Below are positions 1 through 9,080 of a stretch of 50,012 nt of DNA, one piece after another; the stretch's first letter is position 1; every line of letters starts with the position of its first letter. The translations under genes were made by a program, and so were the position numbers. The notes under the pieces were generated by a model that was given only the letters and a program-made list of their open reading frames with translations, had not been told where the DNA came from and searched no databases. The stretch spans positions 1-50,012 of the forward strand of contig CAJURM010000015.1 of assembly GCA_910589025.1 (NCBI GenBank), read 5' to 3'. This stretch comes from an uncultured Odoribacter sp. (GTDB lineage Bacteria; Bacteroidota; Bacteroidia; Bacteroidales; Marinifilaceae).

Positions 1-1
1 T

Positions 2-2443
2 GTATTGACTCCCGGTGTCGGGAATGAAGGAGGAGGCTACGCCTATATGGTCGGTGCCAACGGCGGGAAAGTGAACGGATTGTATGTGATGCGTAACAGC
101 ATCTCGGAAGGGAATGTCAGTGTCCGGTTGCAGGCAAAATGGCCTCTTACCGGGACCGGACTGACGAAAAGTGATTTCGGGGATGCCCTGAACGGAATCT
201 ATGTCGCTGTACATGCCATTGAAATGGTATATATCCCCTACGGAGCATACTACTTAGGAGATGCTTCCTCTTACAAGAGTTTTACCATTGGCGATACGGC
301 TGCCGTTGTGATTGACTCCGAAAATGCTCTGACACTTGCCGCAAAGAACAGAATGCCCAATGTCTCTTTAACTGCATCCTACCCGAAAGGATATGCCGGG
401 TTTTACATCATGAAGTACGAAACAAGCCAGGAGCAGTATGTCGAGTTCCTCAACTCTCTGACGTTGGAACAGCAAAAGGCTCGTGTGGCAAACAACAATT
501 TCTCTACGATGAAGAAAGGGGATTACGTCTTTGGAGAGTTGAAGACTCCGAGTTGCCGGAACGGTATCGCTTTCGTGGAGCAGAAACAGTCCGATGCTCC
601 CGTCGTGTTCGGTAATAATCTGAATCCGGGTAACGATTTCTTTTCCACCGATGACGGGCAGACTCTGGCCTGTAATTACATGAGCGTGGAGGATATGATA
701 GCCTATTGCAGTTGGAGCGGTTTGCGTCCGATGAGTGAGCTGGAATACGAAAAGGCATGCCGCAGGTTTTATCCCCAACTACCCGATAAAGGGGAATATG
801 CCTGGAATACGAACAACGGAGTAAACCGTCTCAGCGGACTGTATGAATTAAGCTATCAGGGTGACCAGCGGGAGCAGGCTGTGAGCTATCTGAAGAATGT
901 GAACAGCGGTACCACGAACAGCATTAACGGTCCCGTGCGATGCGGATTGTTTGCCACCTCTGCCACGAACCAGACACAAGCGGGTGCGACGTACTGGGGA
1001 GTGATGGAGATGAGCGGTAATGTGAAAGAGTTGTGTGCGAATGTGAACTACACGACACTTAACGGAGGAAGTTGCGGAACGGGGGTATATGATGCGAATC
1101 TGTGGGACAAGACAGCGAATAAATACGGCGTTCGGGGTGGCGGATTTTCTTCTGCCGATTCTTCGCTTCGTACTTCCGACCGCACGGAAGTGATGAATTA
1201 TTTTACGGCAATCACCCAACGCGACAGTACAGTGGGATTCCGGGGAGTGTACAGTCTGTCGGGGATTAAAATTGATGGCGGAGAAATACAGGCTTCCCAA
1301 ACCACAATATGTCCTGGAACGGATATAGATATTGATATGCAAAATCTTCAGGAGGCCAATTGTCCCGACTTTCCCGATGTTCGTTTTCAATACAACTGGT
1401 ACGTGAAAAAACCGGGAAACGCCAAGTTCGATTTAATTGAAAATGCTGGAGGTACAACCTTAACTTATAATGTATTTGAAAATAACACCTCTTCTCCTGT
1501 TACTTACCGATTCAAACGGATGGGGATTTGTTCTATGGGGGTAGCGGAAAGCAATGAAATCAGTATAACAGTAGGTATGGTACCGGCAAATATTCCTTCC
1601 GTTCCACCGAGTTATAGCTCTATCGTAGGAGTGCCATTTACCTTGCCTTGCATTACTTCCGGGAAAGAAAAAGCAAATTGGAAAGCTCCGGACGGGACAA
1701 AATTGGATTGTAGTGCAACATCTATCACGGCTCTATCTTCTCCCCAAACGTACCAAACTTATTTCGTCAACGAGTACGGATGTGAGGGTAAACCGACAGA
1801 TGTCATAATAAAAGGATACTCCGGTTTGTCTTCCATTCCCAAACATGCAAAAGAATATCAGACGCTGGGGGCTACGGAAAACGGCGTATACATTATCGAT
1901 CCCGACGGCCCCGGAGGAAACACTCCTCTTCCCGTGTACTGCAACATGACCAGCGAAGGAGGAGGATGGATGTTGATTGTAAACAGTTTAGCAAATACAT
2001 CTGTTTCTTCTCTTAGAACATCGGGTGTTTACAACGCTGCATATTTGGGAAATATCAATATACCGTATAAATACACTGACGCTTGGATTAACACAATAGC
2101 ATTTGTTGCCTATTGGACAGAAGGGCGGGACGGATGTAATAGAATCAGTAATTCTTATTGGAGAGCATCGGAATGTAAAGGAGGCGGAAAGTTTGTTATT
2201 GCAAGCTATGGCGAATATAATACGGGGGCCAGTTGCTGTTATAGAAGATACGGTAATGCTGCTATGACAACTGGTTTGCATGAAGGAACTACCCGTTACA
2301 GAAGATCTATGTTTGACGATGACAGAGGCGGAAATGCTTATTTTATTTGGCCTCATTGTAACGTAAATGTATATGTCGAATGGGGACATGGCTGTAGTAA
2401 TGGTGGACGTAGGAATGGGGAATACCGCATTTGGGTCAGATAA
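2..2443 (+). CDS. SUMF1/FGE-like protein with C-terminal fibrinogen-like domain, 5' truncated
   Basis: The reading frame is open to the left edge, so the N-terminus and any signal peptide are missing; no convincing start lies inside. About 813 residues are visible. Residues about 130-411 look like a formylglycine-generating-enzyme/SUMF1 (sulfatase-modifying factor) domain, with GFYIMKYETS, the YCSWSGLRPMSELEYEKACR stretch, VMEMSGNVKEL and GVRGGGF. Residues about 425-605 look like Ig/PKD-type spacers. The last about 200 residues carry a fibrinogen-like YCNMxxxGGGW signature (Cys near 645) and end in GEYRIWVR. In Bacteroidetes such SUMF1 proteins are usually surface or exported proteins rather than true sulfatase activators; this is family knowledge, not shown here. 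The fibrinogen-like end suggests glycan or protein binding, which is inference. It precedes a porin gene but is separated from it by about 180 bp with a hairpin. Confidence 0.75.
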   Translation, partial: VLTPGVGNEGGGYAYMVGANGGKVNGLYVMRNSISEGNVSVRLQAKWPLTGTGLTKSDFGDALNGIYVAVHAIEMVYIPYGAYYLGDASSYKSFTIGDTAAVVIDSENALTLAAKNRMPNVSLTASYPKGYAGFYIMKYETSQEQYVEFLNSLTLEQQKARVANNNFSTMKKGDYVFGELKTPSCRNGIAFVEQKQSDAPVVFGNNLNPGNDFFSTDDGQTLACNYMSVEDMIAYCSWSGLRPMSELEYEKACRRFYPQLPDKGEYAWNTNNGVNRLSGLYELSYQGDQREQAVSYLKNVNSGTTNSINGPVRCGLFATSATNQTQAGATYWGVMEMSGNVKELCANVNYTTLNGGSCGTGVYDANLWDKTANKYGVRGGGFSSADSSLRTSDRTEVMNYFTAITQRDSTVGFRGVYSLSGIKIDGGEIQASQTTICPGTDIDIDMQNLQEANCPDFPDVRFQYNWYVKKPGNAKFDLIENAGGTTLTYNVFENNTSSPVTYRFKRMGICSMGVAESNEISITVGMVPANIPSVPPSYSSIVGVPFTLPCITSGKEKANWKAPDGTKLDCSATSITALSSPQTYQTYFVNEYGCEGKPTDVIIKGYSGLSSIPKHAKEYQTLGATENGVYIIDPDGPGGNTPLPVYCNMTSEGGGWMLIVNSLANTSVSSLRTSGVYNAAYLGNINIPYKYTDAWINTIAFVAYWTEGRDGCNRISNSYWRASECKGGGKFVIASYGEYNTGASCCYRRYGNAAMTTGLHEGTTRYRRSMFDDDRGGNAYFIWPHCNVNVYVEWGHGCSNGGRRNGEYRIWVR

Positions 2444-2499
2444 AAACTCTCATACCCTACAGAGAGATACCACGGGACAGAACTTTTGTGTCATAGGTA

Positions 2500-2566
2500 G
2501 GTTGAATCGTGAAAAAGGAGAAGTGGGGCAATGTTTTTTCCATTTCTCCATTTTTCCGTTTCAACC
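2500..2566 (+). terminator. Long imperfect hairpin after the SUMF1 gene
   Basis: The segment beginning GGTTGAATCG pairs imperfectly with the segment ending CGTTTCAACC, giving a stem of roughly 25 bp with mismatches and a short central loop. It lies 57 bp past the stop codon and 56 bp before the porin start. A transcription terminator or processing hairpin is the simplest reading. The same GGTTGAAA/TTTCAACC words recur after lspA at 30342-30382. Confidence 0.45.
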
Positions 2567-2621
2567 TTTTGAACTTCCCCTCCGTATATAGCGCATGTTA
2601 TATATAACTAATACGGATGTC

Positions 2622-3857
2622 ATGAAGAAATATATGTTTCTCCTGTTCTTTTCAATGCTGCTGCTGGGCGGGAAAGCGCAAAAAATCAATGTGGTATCGG
2701 TTTCCGAGGAAAACGATCTGCACAATTTCTATACGATGATGAAGGAGGCTTTTCCTTTGGCTTTTAATGATCCGACATCCCCCCGATTTATCTTTTTCGA
2801 CACGGACAAACGGTTTATCTTCGGTATCGGAGGATACATTCAGGTCACCGGCATTTATGATTTCAACGGGGTGGAAAGCTATGACAATTTTATTACTTCC
2901 ACTATTGCTCCCGATGATCATCAGAAAGGCTCGAGTTACGGCATCTCTGTAGGACAGTCCCGTTTGTTTCTCAAGTTATTGGGAGATACGAAATTGGGAC
3001 GTGTCGTTTCCTATATAGAACTTGAATTTGACGGTCCGAATAACAGCCCGGTGTTAAACCAGGCTTTCATACAAATGAAAGGTTTCACTTTAGGACAAAC
3101 CTGGAGTACATTTTGCGACATTACAGCCGTTCCGACCACTATCGACCAGGAAGGTCCTTCCAGTGCCGCTGCCGTCAGGCAGCCCCAAATCCGCTATACC
3201 TATCCAGTGGATTCCTGCTGGCAGCTTTCCCTGGCATTGGAATATGCCGTGCCCGATTACACGAACCAACCCGACCATTACACAGCAACGATACGGCAAC
3301 GGATTCCCGACATTCCTGTCGCCATCCGTTATACCAGTCCCAACAAAAGCCATTTACAGGCGGCAGCCATTCTCAGGAATCTATATTACAAAAACAATCT
3401 CACCGATAAAGACAAACGCGTCACCGGCTGGGGAACCAACCTCAGCGGCAATGTAAAAATAGCCCGCAACACCAGATTTCTGTTCCAAGGGATATACGGA
3501 AAAGGATTGGCGAATTACATCCAGGATATTTCCTCTTTAGGATATGATCTGGTTCCTAAAACAACCAACGGTTACCTGAAAGCATCCGACATGTGGGGAG
3601 TCTTTGCCGCTTTTCAGCAGAACTGGACCCCCAAGCTCTATTCTTCCCTGATGTACAGTTACGCCCGAATGGAAAATATCGGGGCACTTCCTGCTACGGA
3701 TTATAAGTACGCCCAATATGCTGCCGCCAATTTGTTGTGGAATTTTACCGAATACGGAACTGCCGGAGTGGAATATCTGTTCGGACGACGCAATAATTTT
3801 GACAAGACTTACGGGAATGCCAGCCGTATCAATCTGATGGTCAAATACAGCTTCTAA
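2622..3857 (+). CDS. DcaP-like trimeric outer-membrane porin
   Basis: A protein of 411 residues from the chosen start MKKYMFLLFFSM, which gives a clean signal peptide (Lys-Lys, hydrophobic core, cleavage near GGKAQ). An in-frame ATG 27 bp upstream would add nine residues before the signal peptide and is less likely. The mature part has the alternating aromatic pattern of an outer-membrane beta-barrel: FIFGIGGYIQVTGIYDFNGV near residue 65, GQSRLFLKLLG, then paired strands to a C-terminal ...LMVKYSF ending in phenylalanine, as barrels do. This resembles the DcaP family of porins that admit small anionic or organic substrates. The substrate cannot be read from the sequence. It is transcribed toward the lipoprotein gene and shares a bidirectional terminator with it. 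Confidence 0.72.
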   Translation: MKKYMFLLFFSMLLLGGKAQKINVVSVSEENDLHNFYTMMKEAFPLAFNDPTSPRFIFFDTDKRFIFGIGGYIQVTGIYDFNGVESYDNFITSTIAPDDHQKGSSYGISVGQSRLFLKLLGDTKLGRVVSYIELEFDGPNNSPVLNQAFIQMKGFTLGQTWSTFCDITAVPTTIDQEGPSSAAAVRQPQIRYTYPVDSCWQLSLALEYAVPDYTNQPDHYTATIRQRIPDIPVAIRYTSPNKSHLQAAAILRNLYYKNNLTDKDKRVTGWGTNLSGNVKIARNTRFLFQGIYGKGLANYIQDISSLGYDLVPKTTNGYLKASDMWGVFAAFQQNWTPKLYSSLMYSYARMENIGALPATDYKYAQYAAANLLWNFTEYGTAGVEYLFGRRNNFDKTYGNASRINLMVKYSF

Positions 3858-3860
3858 ACG

Positions 3861-3900
3861 AAAGGGCTGCCTTAACAGACAGCCTCTTTCAGTTATTTTT
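3861..3900. terminator. Bidirectional terminator between convergent porin and lipoprotein genes
   Basis: AAAGGGCTG pairs with CAGCC(T)CTTT around a ten-base loop, a 9-bp stem with one bulge, followed on the plus strand by AGTTATTTTTT. It lies directly after the porin stop and its right flank reaches the lipoprotein stop codon, so it can serve both strands. Confidence 0.6.
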
Positions 3901-5062
3901 TCATTTTTCCCCACACAATGACATTGTTGTCATCTTCCGACAGACCGGAAAGGGTTTCCGTTACCCGTGCCCGTATTTCCTCGGACAGGTCGTCTCTCTC
4001 CAATACCTTTTCCAATTTGGTCTTAAGGTTAATCGCCGCCCAGTTCTGAATATACATCCCGTTAGTGAAGGCATAAACAGATACCGGTTCTCCCTTCAGC
4101 AACAAATCGTCTTCGATATGGAAATAATTTGCCCGTGGATTTTTCTTCTGAATGAGAATGTATTTATAATTGTCTCCGGTAAATGCCTGCTTTTCGATCT
4201 GCTTCACTTCTGCCGTCTCTATATAAAAATATTTAGACGACAATTCTCCCAAACTGTGCATGGGCACTTTTCCTGTTCCGAAATCCGCCGTCAACCGCGG
4301 AATCAGACGGTTGTTGGCAGCGTCGTAATGAAACAGGGAATCCTGTGCCGGGTTAAAGAACTGGAACACATACACGTCCGGAAGTTCACCGCTGCCGGAA
4401 TGAAACACCTCGTTGCTGTAATCAAACGGGATGGCATACGGTTCTGCCGGAATTTTGCTGTACACGGTGGTGTCCAGATCCTGCTGAAATGCAAGGTATT
4501 TCACAGACCCTTTAAAAGGAAGGGTAAACACTGTCAAGCGTCCATCTTTCACCGAAAAACGGCCTTTGGGTATAAAATCACACGCCAGTTTCACCGGTGG
4601 CAGCATGTTGCCTTCCAGATCATAACGCAACAATTGCCCTGTCTGCCAAGGCAATAGATAAATCTGATTGTTAGCTTCATCTATTTGTGAACATCCCAAT
4701 ACCAAATATTCCCCCGGCCCTTTGCCTATCGCTCCGATGTCACGCAAATATTTCCCCTGTTTGTCAAACAGTTTAAACGGCTGCCTGTCCCAAGGTTTGA
4801 TGCCGATATAATTATCCGACATAACGACCACCCCGCCTTTAATCAAAGCGGCCCGCGCCGTATCCAGTTTAACGATGTGCAGCGACTCCACCAGTTCACT
4901 CAAAGGCAGCGTCATACTGTCTTTCACCTTGTTCACTTCGCAAACATACAGTTTTTCTCCATTGATTTCCTCCACCTTTACTCCAGGATCAGAAATCCCG
5001 CAACTTCCTGCCAAAAACCATCCGCAGCAAGCTGACACTGCCAATAATAATCTGTTTTTCAT
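3893..5062 (-). CDS. Lipoprotein with six-bladed beta-propeller fold (BF3164/DUF5128-like)
   Basis: A protein of 389 residues. The N-terminus MKNRLLLAVSACCGWFLAGSC is a lipoprotein signal with the probable lipidated Cys at residue 21. No clear Bacteroidetes surface-export signal (acidic residues right after the Cys) is seen, so the protein may stay on the periplasmic side. The body has repeated propeller-blade patterns: FKLFDKQGKYLRDIGAIGKGPGEY near 95-120 (the GKGPGEY word is typical of this family), then QIYLLPWQTGQLLRYDLEGN. Such proteins are common in Bacteroidales next to exported or glycan-related genes, and their ligand is usually unknown. It is monocistronic, bounded by a promoter at 5095-5102 and a terminator at its 3' end. 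Confidence 0.72.
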   Translation of the reverse strand: MKNRLLLAVSACCGWFLAGSCGISDPGVKVEEINGEKLYVCEVNKVKDSMTLPLSELVESLHIVKLDTARAALIKGGVVVMSDNYIGIKPWDRQPFKLFDKQGKYLRDIGAIGKGPGEYLVLGCSQIDEANNQIYLLPWQTGQLLRYDLEGNMLPPVKLACDFIPKGRFSVKDGRLTVFTLPFKGSVKYLAFQQDLDTTVYSKIPAEPYAIPFDYSNEVFHSGSGELPDVYVFQFFNPAQDSLFHYDAANNRLIPRLTADFGTGKVPMHSLGELSSKYFYIETAEVKQIEKQAFTGDNYKYILIQKKNPRANYFHIEDDLLLKGEPVSVYAFTNGMYIQNWAAINLKTKLEKVLERDDLSEEIRARVTETLSGLSEDDNNVIVWGKMKK

Positions 5063-5094
5063 AAGCTTATTTGTTAAATTAAACCCTATTGCTA

Positions 5095-5102
5095 CAAAGC
5101 TA
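5095..5102 (-). promoter_or_regulatory. Bacteroidetes -7 element (TAGCTTTG) for the lipoprotein gene
   Basis: On the minus strand TAGCTTTG matches TAnnTTTG exactly and lies 33 bp upstream of the ATG at 5062. No clear -33 TTTG was found at the expected spacing. Confidence 0.5.
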
Positions 5103-5141
5103 TGAAAAATAAACTAAGAATATAGTTTTAAGATGAAAAAA

Positions 5142-6077
5142 TTAAAAACGACGGGAAAAAAGGGCTTCCACCGTCTCTTTGTCCCGGAATAACTGGACTG
5201 ATAATTCCTGTACGGTATTGAATTTCCGTTCCCCTCTCACCCGATGCACCAAAGAAAGGGTCATTTTTTCTCCGTATAAATCCCCGTCGAAACCGAAAAT
5301 ATGCGTTTCCAGCCGAACAATTCCCGAATTACTTACCGTGGGACGTACTCCCACATTCAGCATGCCTGTATACTCTTTGCCCTGCAAAAAGACTTTCACG
5401 GCATATACACCCGCAGCAGGCAATAATTTCCGCTCGTCATCCACATTCAGATTGGCCGTCGGGAAACCGATGGTTCGTCCGATTTTATCTCCATGCACCA
5501 CTTCTCCGGAAATCGGATAGGCATACCCTAAGAAATCATTCACTAAGGCGATATCACCCGATTCCAATGCCGTCCGGATTTTAGTCGAACTGATATTCAC
5601 CTCATTGGCCGTAAGCACATCTTCCTGTTCTATATGAAAGTGACACGTCTCCGCCAATCCTTTCAATACATCAAAATTCCCTTCCCGGTTTTTACCGAAA
5701 CGGTGGTCGTATCCCACAACCAATCCTTTCATACCGATTTTTTCCACCAGAATATACCTGACAAAATCGTCATAAGATAATGCCGCCAATTCACGGTTAA
5801 AGGGAATAACTATCAGATGCCGCACTCCGTATGCAGCCAGGATTTCTGCCTTTTCTGCCAGGGTGGTAAGAATCCCCGGACGTTTTTCATTGGGATAAAG
5901 CACTTCCCGCGGATGGGGATCAAACGTGATAATGACAGACTCTCCCTGCCATTTCCGGGCACACGCTTTCAATCCTTCAATCACTTTGACGTGTCCTTTA
6001 TGAACACCGTCAAAGCTCCCCATCGTAACGACAGGGCTTTCGATATGCAGGTTGTCCGGTCCGTAGTGTATGTGCAT
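5142..6077 (-). CDS. ribF: Bifunctional riboflavin kinase / FAD synthetase
   Basis: A cytoplasmic enzyme of 311 residues that phosphorylates riboflavin to FMN and adenylates FMN to FAD. The N-terminal adenylyltransferase half has the nucleotidyltransferase motif GSFDGVHKGH (HKGH at 26-29) and the downstream ISSTKIR word. The C-terminal riboflavin kinase half has GRTIGFPTANL and a conserved GMLNVGVRPT stretch. The frame is open to 6191, but the start was set at MHIHYGPDNL because family members begin shortly before the HxGH loop and because a promoter element at 6099-6106 would lie inside the longer version. In enterobacteria ribF sits next to ileS and lspA; here it is separate from that cluster. 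Confidence 0.95.
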   Translation of the reverse strand: MHIHYGPDNLHIESPVVTMGSFDGVHKGHVKVIEGLKACARKWQGESVIITFDPHPREVLYPNEKRPGILTTLAEKAEILAAYGVRHLIVIPFNRELAALSYDDFVRYILVEKIGMKGLVVGYDHRFGKNREGNFDVLKGLAETCHFHIEQEDVLTANEVNISSTKIRTALESGDIALVNDFLGYAYPISGEVVHGDKIGRTIGFPTANLNVDDERKLLPAAGVYAVKVFLQGKEYTGMLNVGVRPTVSNSGIVRLETHIFGFDGDLYGEKMTLSLVHRVRGERKFNTVQELSVQLFRDKETVEALFSRRF

Positions 6078-6098
6078 CACGCTAACTATTTCAGCCCG

Positions 6099-6106
6099 CA
6101 AAAATA
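6099..6106 (-). promoter_or_regulatory. Bacteroidetes -7 element (TATTTTTG) for ribF
   Basis: On the minus strand TATTTTTG matches TAnnTTTG and is 21 bp upstream of the ATG at 6077. The short 5' leader leaves no room for an FMN riboswitch. Confidence 0.5.
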
Positions 6107-6204
6107 CAACAAAGGATGAAAAACAGAAAGTAAAAAGCCGAAAGTTCAGAAGATTAGAAACACCTTCCTCACTTTCAGCTTTCAAGTCCAAGCTTTATTT
6201 CCTG

Positions 6205-8742
6205 TTAGCCGCATTTGGATGTACCACAGGTCTTGCAAATCAGGCAACCCTCTTGGTACACCACAGGAGAGCCGCAGTTTTCACAAACTTCACCAGCCGC
6301 TTCCGTGCCATCCGGAACATATTTTTTCAAGGCTCTTTCCACACCGTTTTTCCAGGTGTTGATGTTTTCATTGTCAAACTCCATGGTACCAATCAACCCG
6401 ATAATCTGGTGAATCGGCATACCGTGTCTCAAGACGCCGGAAATCAGTTTTGCATAGTTCCAGTATTCCTTATTAAATTTATAAGACAATCCCTCTACGG
6501 TTGTTTTAAACCCGCGCTTATTCTGGAACTGGAAGTCATAACGGGACGTACCTTCCTCATCGTAGTGTTTCACGATTTTTCCGGTGGTCACCGCCTTCGG
6601 CAGCATGATCCCCTCTTCATCATCGGCAATACCGGTAAAGATTTCGTAAGGGCGGCCTTCATACAATCCGACAAAGGCAATCCATTTCTCTTTGTTGTTT
6701 TGGAAACGAACCACATCCGCATCCAGTTCCATCGGACGTTTGGCAGGCATCTTAAATTCCGCAGGCGCTTTTTTCTCTTTTGTCGAAACCAGCACTCCTG
6801 CCCGGGAACCGTCACGGTATACGGTACATCCCTTGCATCCGCATTTCCAGGCTTCAATATACAATTGACCTACCAGTTCCTCCGATACATCCGCAGGGAG
6901 ATTGACAGTAACACTGATGGAGTGGTCCACCCATTTCTGAATCATGCCCTGCATTCTGACTTTAGCCACCCAGTCGATGTCGTTTGATGTCGCTCTGTAA
7001 TAAGGAGATTCCTTTACCAGTGCATCTATTTCTTCATCCGAATAGTGTTTGTTCAGGTCATAGCCGTTGATTTTCATCCACTCTGCAAATTTGTGGTGGA
7101 ACACGATAAACTCTTCAAAGCTGTCGCCCGATTCGTCCACAAAGTCCACATGCACATTCACATCGTTCGGATTCACCTTTCTCCGTCTCTTGTATACCGG
7201 CATAAATACGGGCTCAATACCGGAAGTCGTCTGAGTCATCAAACTGGTTGTTCCCGTAGGAGCTATCGTCAGACAGGCGATGTTACGACGTCCGAATTTC
7301 ACCATATCGGCATACATATCCGGATCGGCTTCTTTCAGGCGAAGAATAAACGGATTATTTTCTTCCCGTTTGGCATCATAGATTTTAAAACTGCCTCTGT
7401 CCTTTGCCAGCAACACGGAAGAATGATAGGCGCCTACAGCCAGCGTTCTCTGAACCTTCACGGCAAAAGCCACGGCATCGTCACTTCCGTAACGCAATCC
7501 CAATGCTGCGAGCATATCCCCTTCGGCTGTGATTCCGACTCCGGTACGGCGTCCTTCTTTCGCTTTTCTCTTGATTTTCTGCCACAACCGAATTTCCACC
7601 CCTTTGATTTCTTCATCTTCCGGATCAGCGTCGATTTTATCAAGGATCGTGTCGATTTTTTCCAATTCCAGATCGATAATATCATCCATAATGCGCTGGG
7701 CAATGGCTACATGCTTTTTAAAAAGGTCAAAATCGAAATAAGCCTCTTTCGTAAACGGATGTTGTACGTAAGAATAGAGATTCAACGCCAATAAACGGCA
7801 CGAATCATAAGGACACAACGGGATTTCACCACAGGGATTGGTTGATACCGTACGGTATCCCAAGTCGGCATAACAATCCGGCACACTCTCCCGGATAATG
7901 GTATCCCAGAATAAAATTCCCGGTTCAGCCGATTTCCAGGCATTGTGTACAATCTTTTCCCAAAGTTGTCCGGCATTGATTGTTTTTTCATATTTCGGCG
8001 TTTCGGAATAAACCGGATACTTCTGCACATAGTCCTTTCCTTCCACGACCGATTGCATAAACTGGTCATCGATTTTTACAGACACGTTGGCTCCTGTAAC
8101 TTTACCCTCGGTCATTTTGGCATCGATGAAACTTTCAGAATCCGGATGGTTAATGGAAACACTCAACATCAATGCTCCCCGGCGTCCGTCTTGGGCTACT
8201 TCTCTGGTAGAATTGGAATAACGTTCCATAAAAGGCACGATTCCCGTAGAGGTTAAAGCAGAATTTTTTACCGGAGAACCTTTCGGCCGGATGTGGGACA
8301 GATCGTGCCCCACGCCTCCTCTTCTTTTCATCAACTGTACCTGTTCCTGATCGATTTTCATCACTCCGCCGTAAGAATCGGAAGGGCCGTCATGACCGAT
8401 CACGAAACAATTGGACAAAGAAGCAATCTGGTAATCGTTGCCAATACCCGTCATCGGTCCCCCCTGCGGAACGATGTAGCGGAAATCTCTCAATACCTCA
8501 AAAATCTCATCTTCCGAAAGCGGGTTCGGATACGTTTTTTCGATTCTGGCAATCTCCATTGCCAAGCGACGATGCATGTCATTCGGATTCTGCTCGTATA
8601 TATTCCCGAAAGAATCCTTCAACGCATACTTATTCACCCAAACACGGGCAGCCAGTTCATCCCCTTTAAAATAGTCCAAAGAACTCTGAAATGCCTCGTC
8701 CTGAGTGTAAGTTTTTCCATTTACAGTTGATTGTTCATCCAT
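6205..8742 (-). CDS. nrdJ: Adenosylcobalamin-dependent (class II) ribonucleotide reductase
   Basis: An enzyme of 845 residues that reduces ribonucleotides to deoxyribonucleotides using an adenosylcobalamin-generated thiyl radical. The ribonucleotide reductase barrel is clear: SLSNCFV (Cys about 112), the catalytic NPCGE motif at about 302-306, and the APTGTTSLMTQTTSGIEP loop. The C-terminus ends with a zinc-ribbon-like CENCG...CKTCG unit, as in bacterial B12-dependent reductases. The frame extends 16 codons upstream to 8790, but the -7 element at 8790-8797 would put that codon at or before the transcription start, so MDEQSTVNGK at 8742 was chosen. The enzyme needs the cofactor whose late synthesis is encoded at 14.7-21.7 kb. 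It needs no oxygen for radical formation, which suits an anaerobe. Confidence 0.95.
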   Translation of the reverse strand: MDEQSTVNGKTYTQDEAFQSSLDYFKGDELAARVWVNKYALKDSFGNIYEQNPNDMHRRLAMEIARIEKTYPNPLSEDEIFEVLRDFRYIVPQGGPMTGIGNDYQIASLSNCFVIGHDGPSDSYGGVMKIDQEQVQLMKRRGGVGHDLSHIRPKGSPVKNSALTSTGIVPFMERYSNSTREVAQDGRRGALMLSVSINHPDSESFIDAKMTEGKVTGANVSVKIDDQFMQSVVEGKDYVQKYPVYSETPKYEKTINAGQLWEKIVHNAWKSAEPGILFWDTIIRESVPDCYADLGYRTVSTNPCGEIPLCPYDSCRLLALNLYSYVQHPFTKEAYFDFDLFKKHVAIAQRIMDDIIDLELEKIDTILDKIDADPEDEEIKGVEIRLWQKIKRKAKEGRRTGVGITAEGDMLAALGLRYGSDDAVAFAVKVQRTLAVGAYHSSVLLAKDRGSFKIYDAKREENNPFILRLKEADPDMYADMVKFGRRNIACLTIAPTGTTSLMTQTTSGIEPVFMPVYKRRRKVNPNDVNVHVDFVDESGDSFEEFIVFHHKFAEWMKINGYDLNKHYSDEEIDALVKESPYYRATSNDIDWVAKVRMQGMIQKWVDHSISVTVNLPADVSEELVGQLYIEAWKCGCKGCTVYRDGSRAGVLVSTKEKKAPAEFKMPAKRPMELDADVVRFQNNKEKWIAFVGLYEGRPYEIFTGIADDEEGIMLPKAVTTGKIVKHYDEEGTSRYDFQFQNKRGFKTTVEGLSYKFNKEYWNYAKLISGVLRHGMPIHQIIGLIGTMEFDNENINTWKNGVERALKKYVPDGTEAAGEVCENCGSPVVYQEGCLICKTCGTSKCG

Positions 8743-8789
8743 TAGATCTCTGTTATTTAGTATTACTTTTTTGCAAAAATCGAATGACA

Positions 8790-8797
8790 CAAAAGTA
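8790..8797 (-). promoter_or_regulatory. Bacteroidetes -7 element (TACTTTTG) for nrdJ
   Basis: On the minus strand TACTTTTG is an exact TAnnTTTG match, 47 bp upstream of the chosen nrdJ start. The leader would be about 40 nt, too short for a cobalamin riboswitch. Confidence 0.5.
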
Positions 8798-9080
8798 TAA
8801 AAAAGAACAATATGGCACCATCTGTTTGATTTGATTTTTTGAAAAGTTTTCCATTTTTAGAAAAACAAACCTGAATATCAGCTATTTATATTTTTATTTT
8901 AACAAAAAAGTTTTCCAAAAAACATTTTCACTTTCGAAGTAACATCCTGATAACAGCAACCTATATACTTTCAAAAAAAGTAATTCAGCCAAGTCTCCTC
9001 ATGCCTGAAAAGCACAAAAAAAGCGTTGATAAAAACATAAAACACATTTTTATCTCATGTTATCCGAAAAAAGGGAGAGG
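8798..9080. other. AT-rich non-coding gap between nrdJ and rimM
   Basis: About 280 bp very rich in A and T without a plausible gene. It holds two copies of AAAAGTTTTCC (8842-8852 and 8906-8916, about 64 bp apart) upstream of the nrdJ promoter. Nearer rimM there is an AT-only hairpin with GATAAAAA at 9028-9035 and TTTTTATC at 9047-9054. The repeats could be operator half-sites or simply low-complexity sequence. The hairpin could help end rimM transcription. No tRNA or riboswitch was recognised. Confidence 0.4.

Noticed and set aside
6070..6987. 305-residue plus-strand frame opposite nrdJ
   Set aside because: It lies antisense to the conserved C-terminal part of nrdJ and has no family-like motifs.
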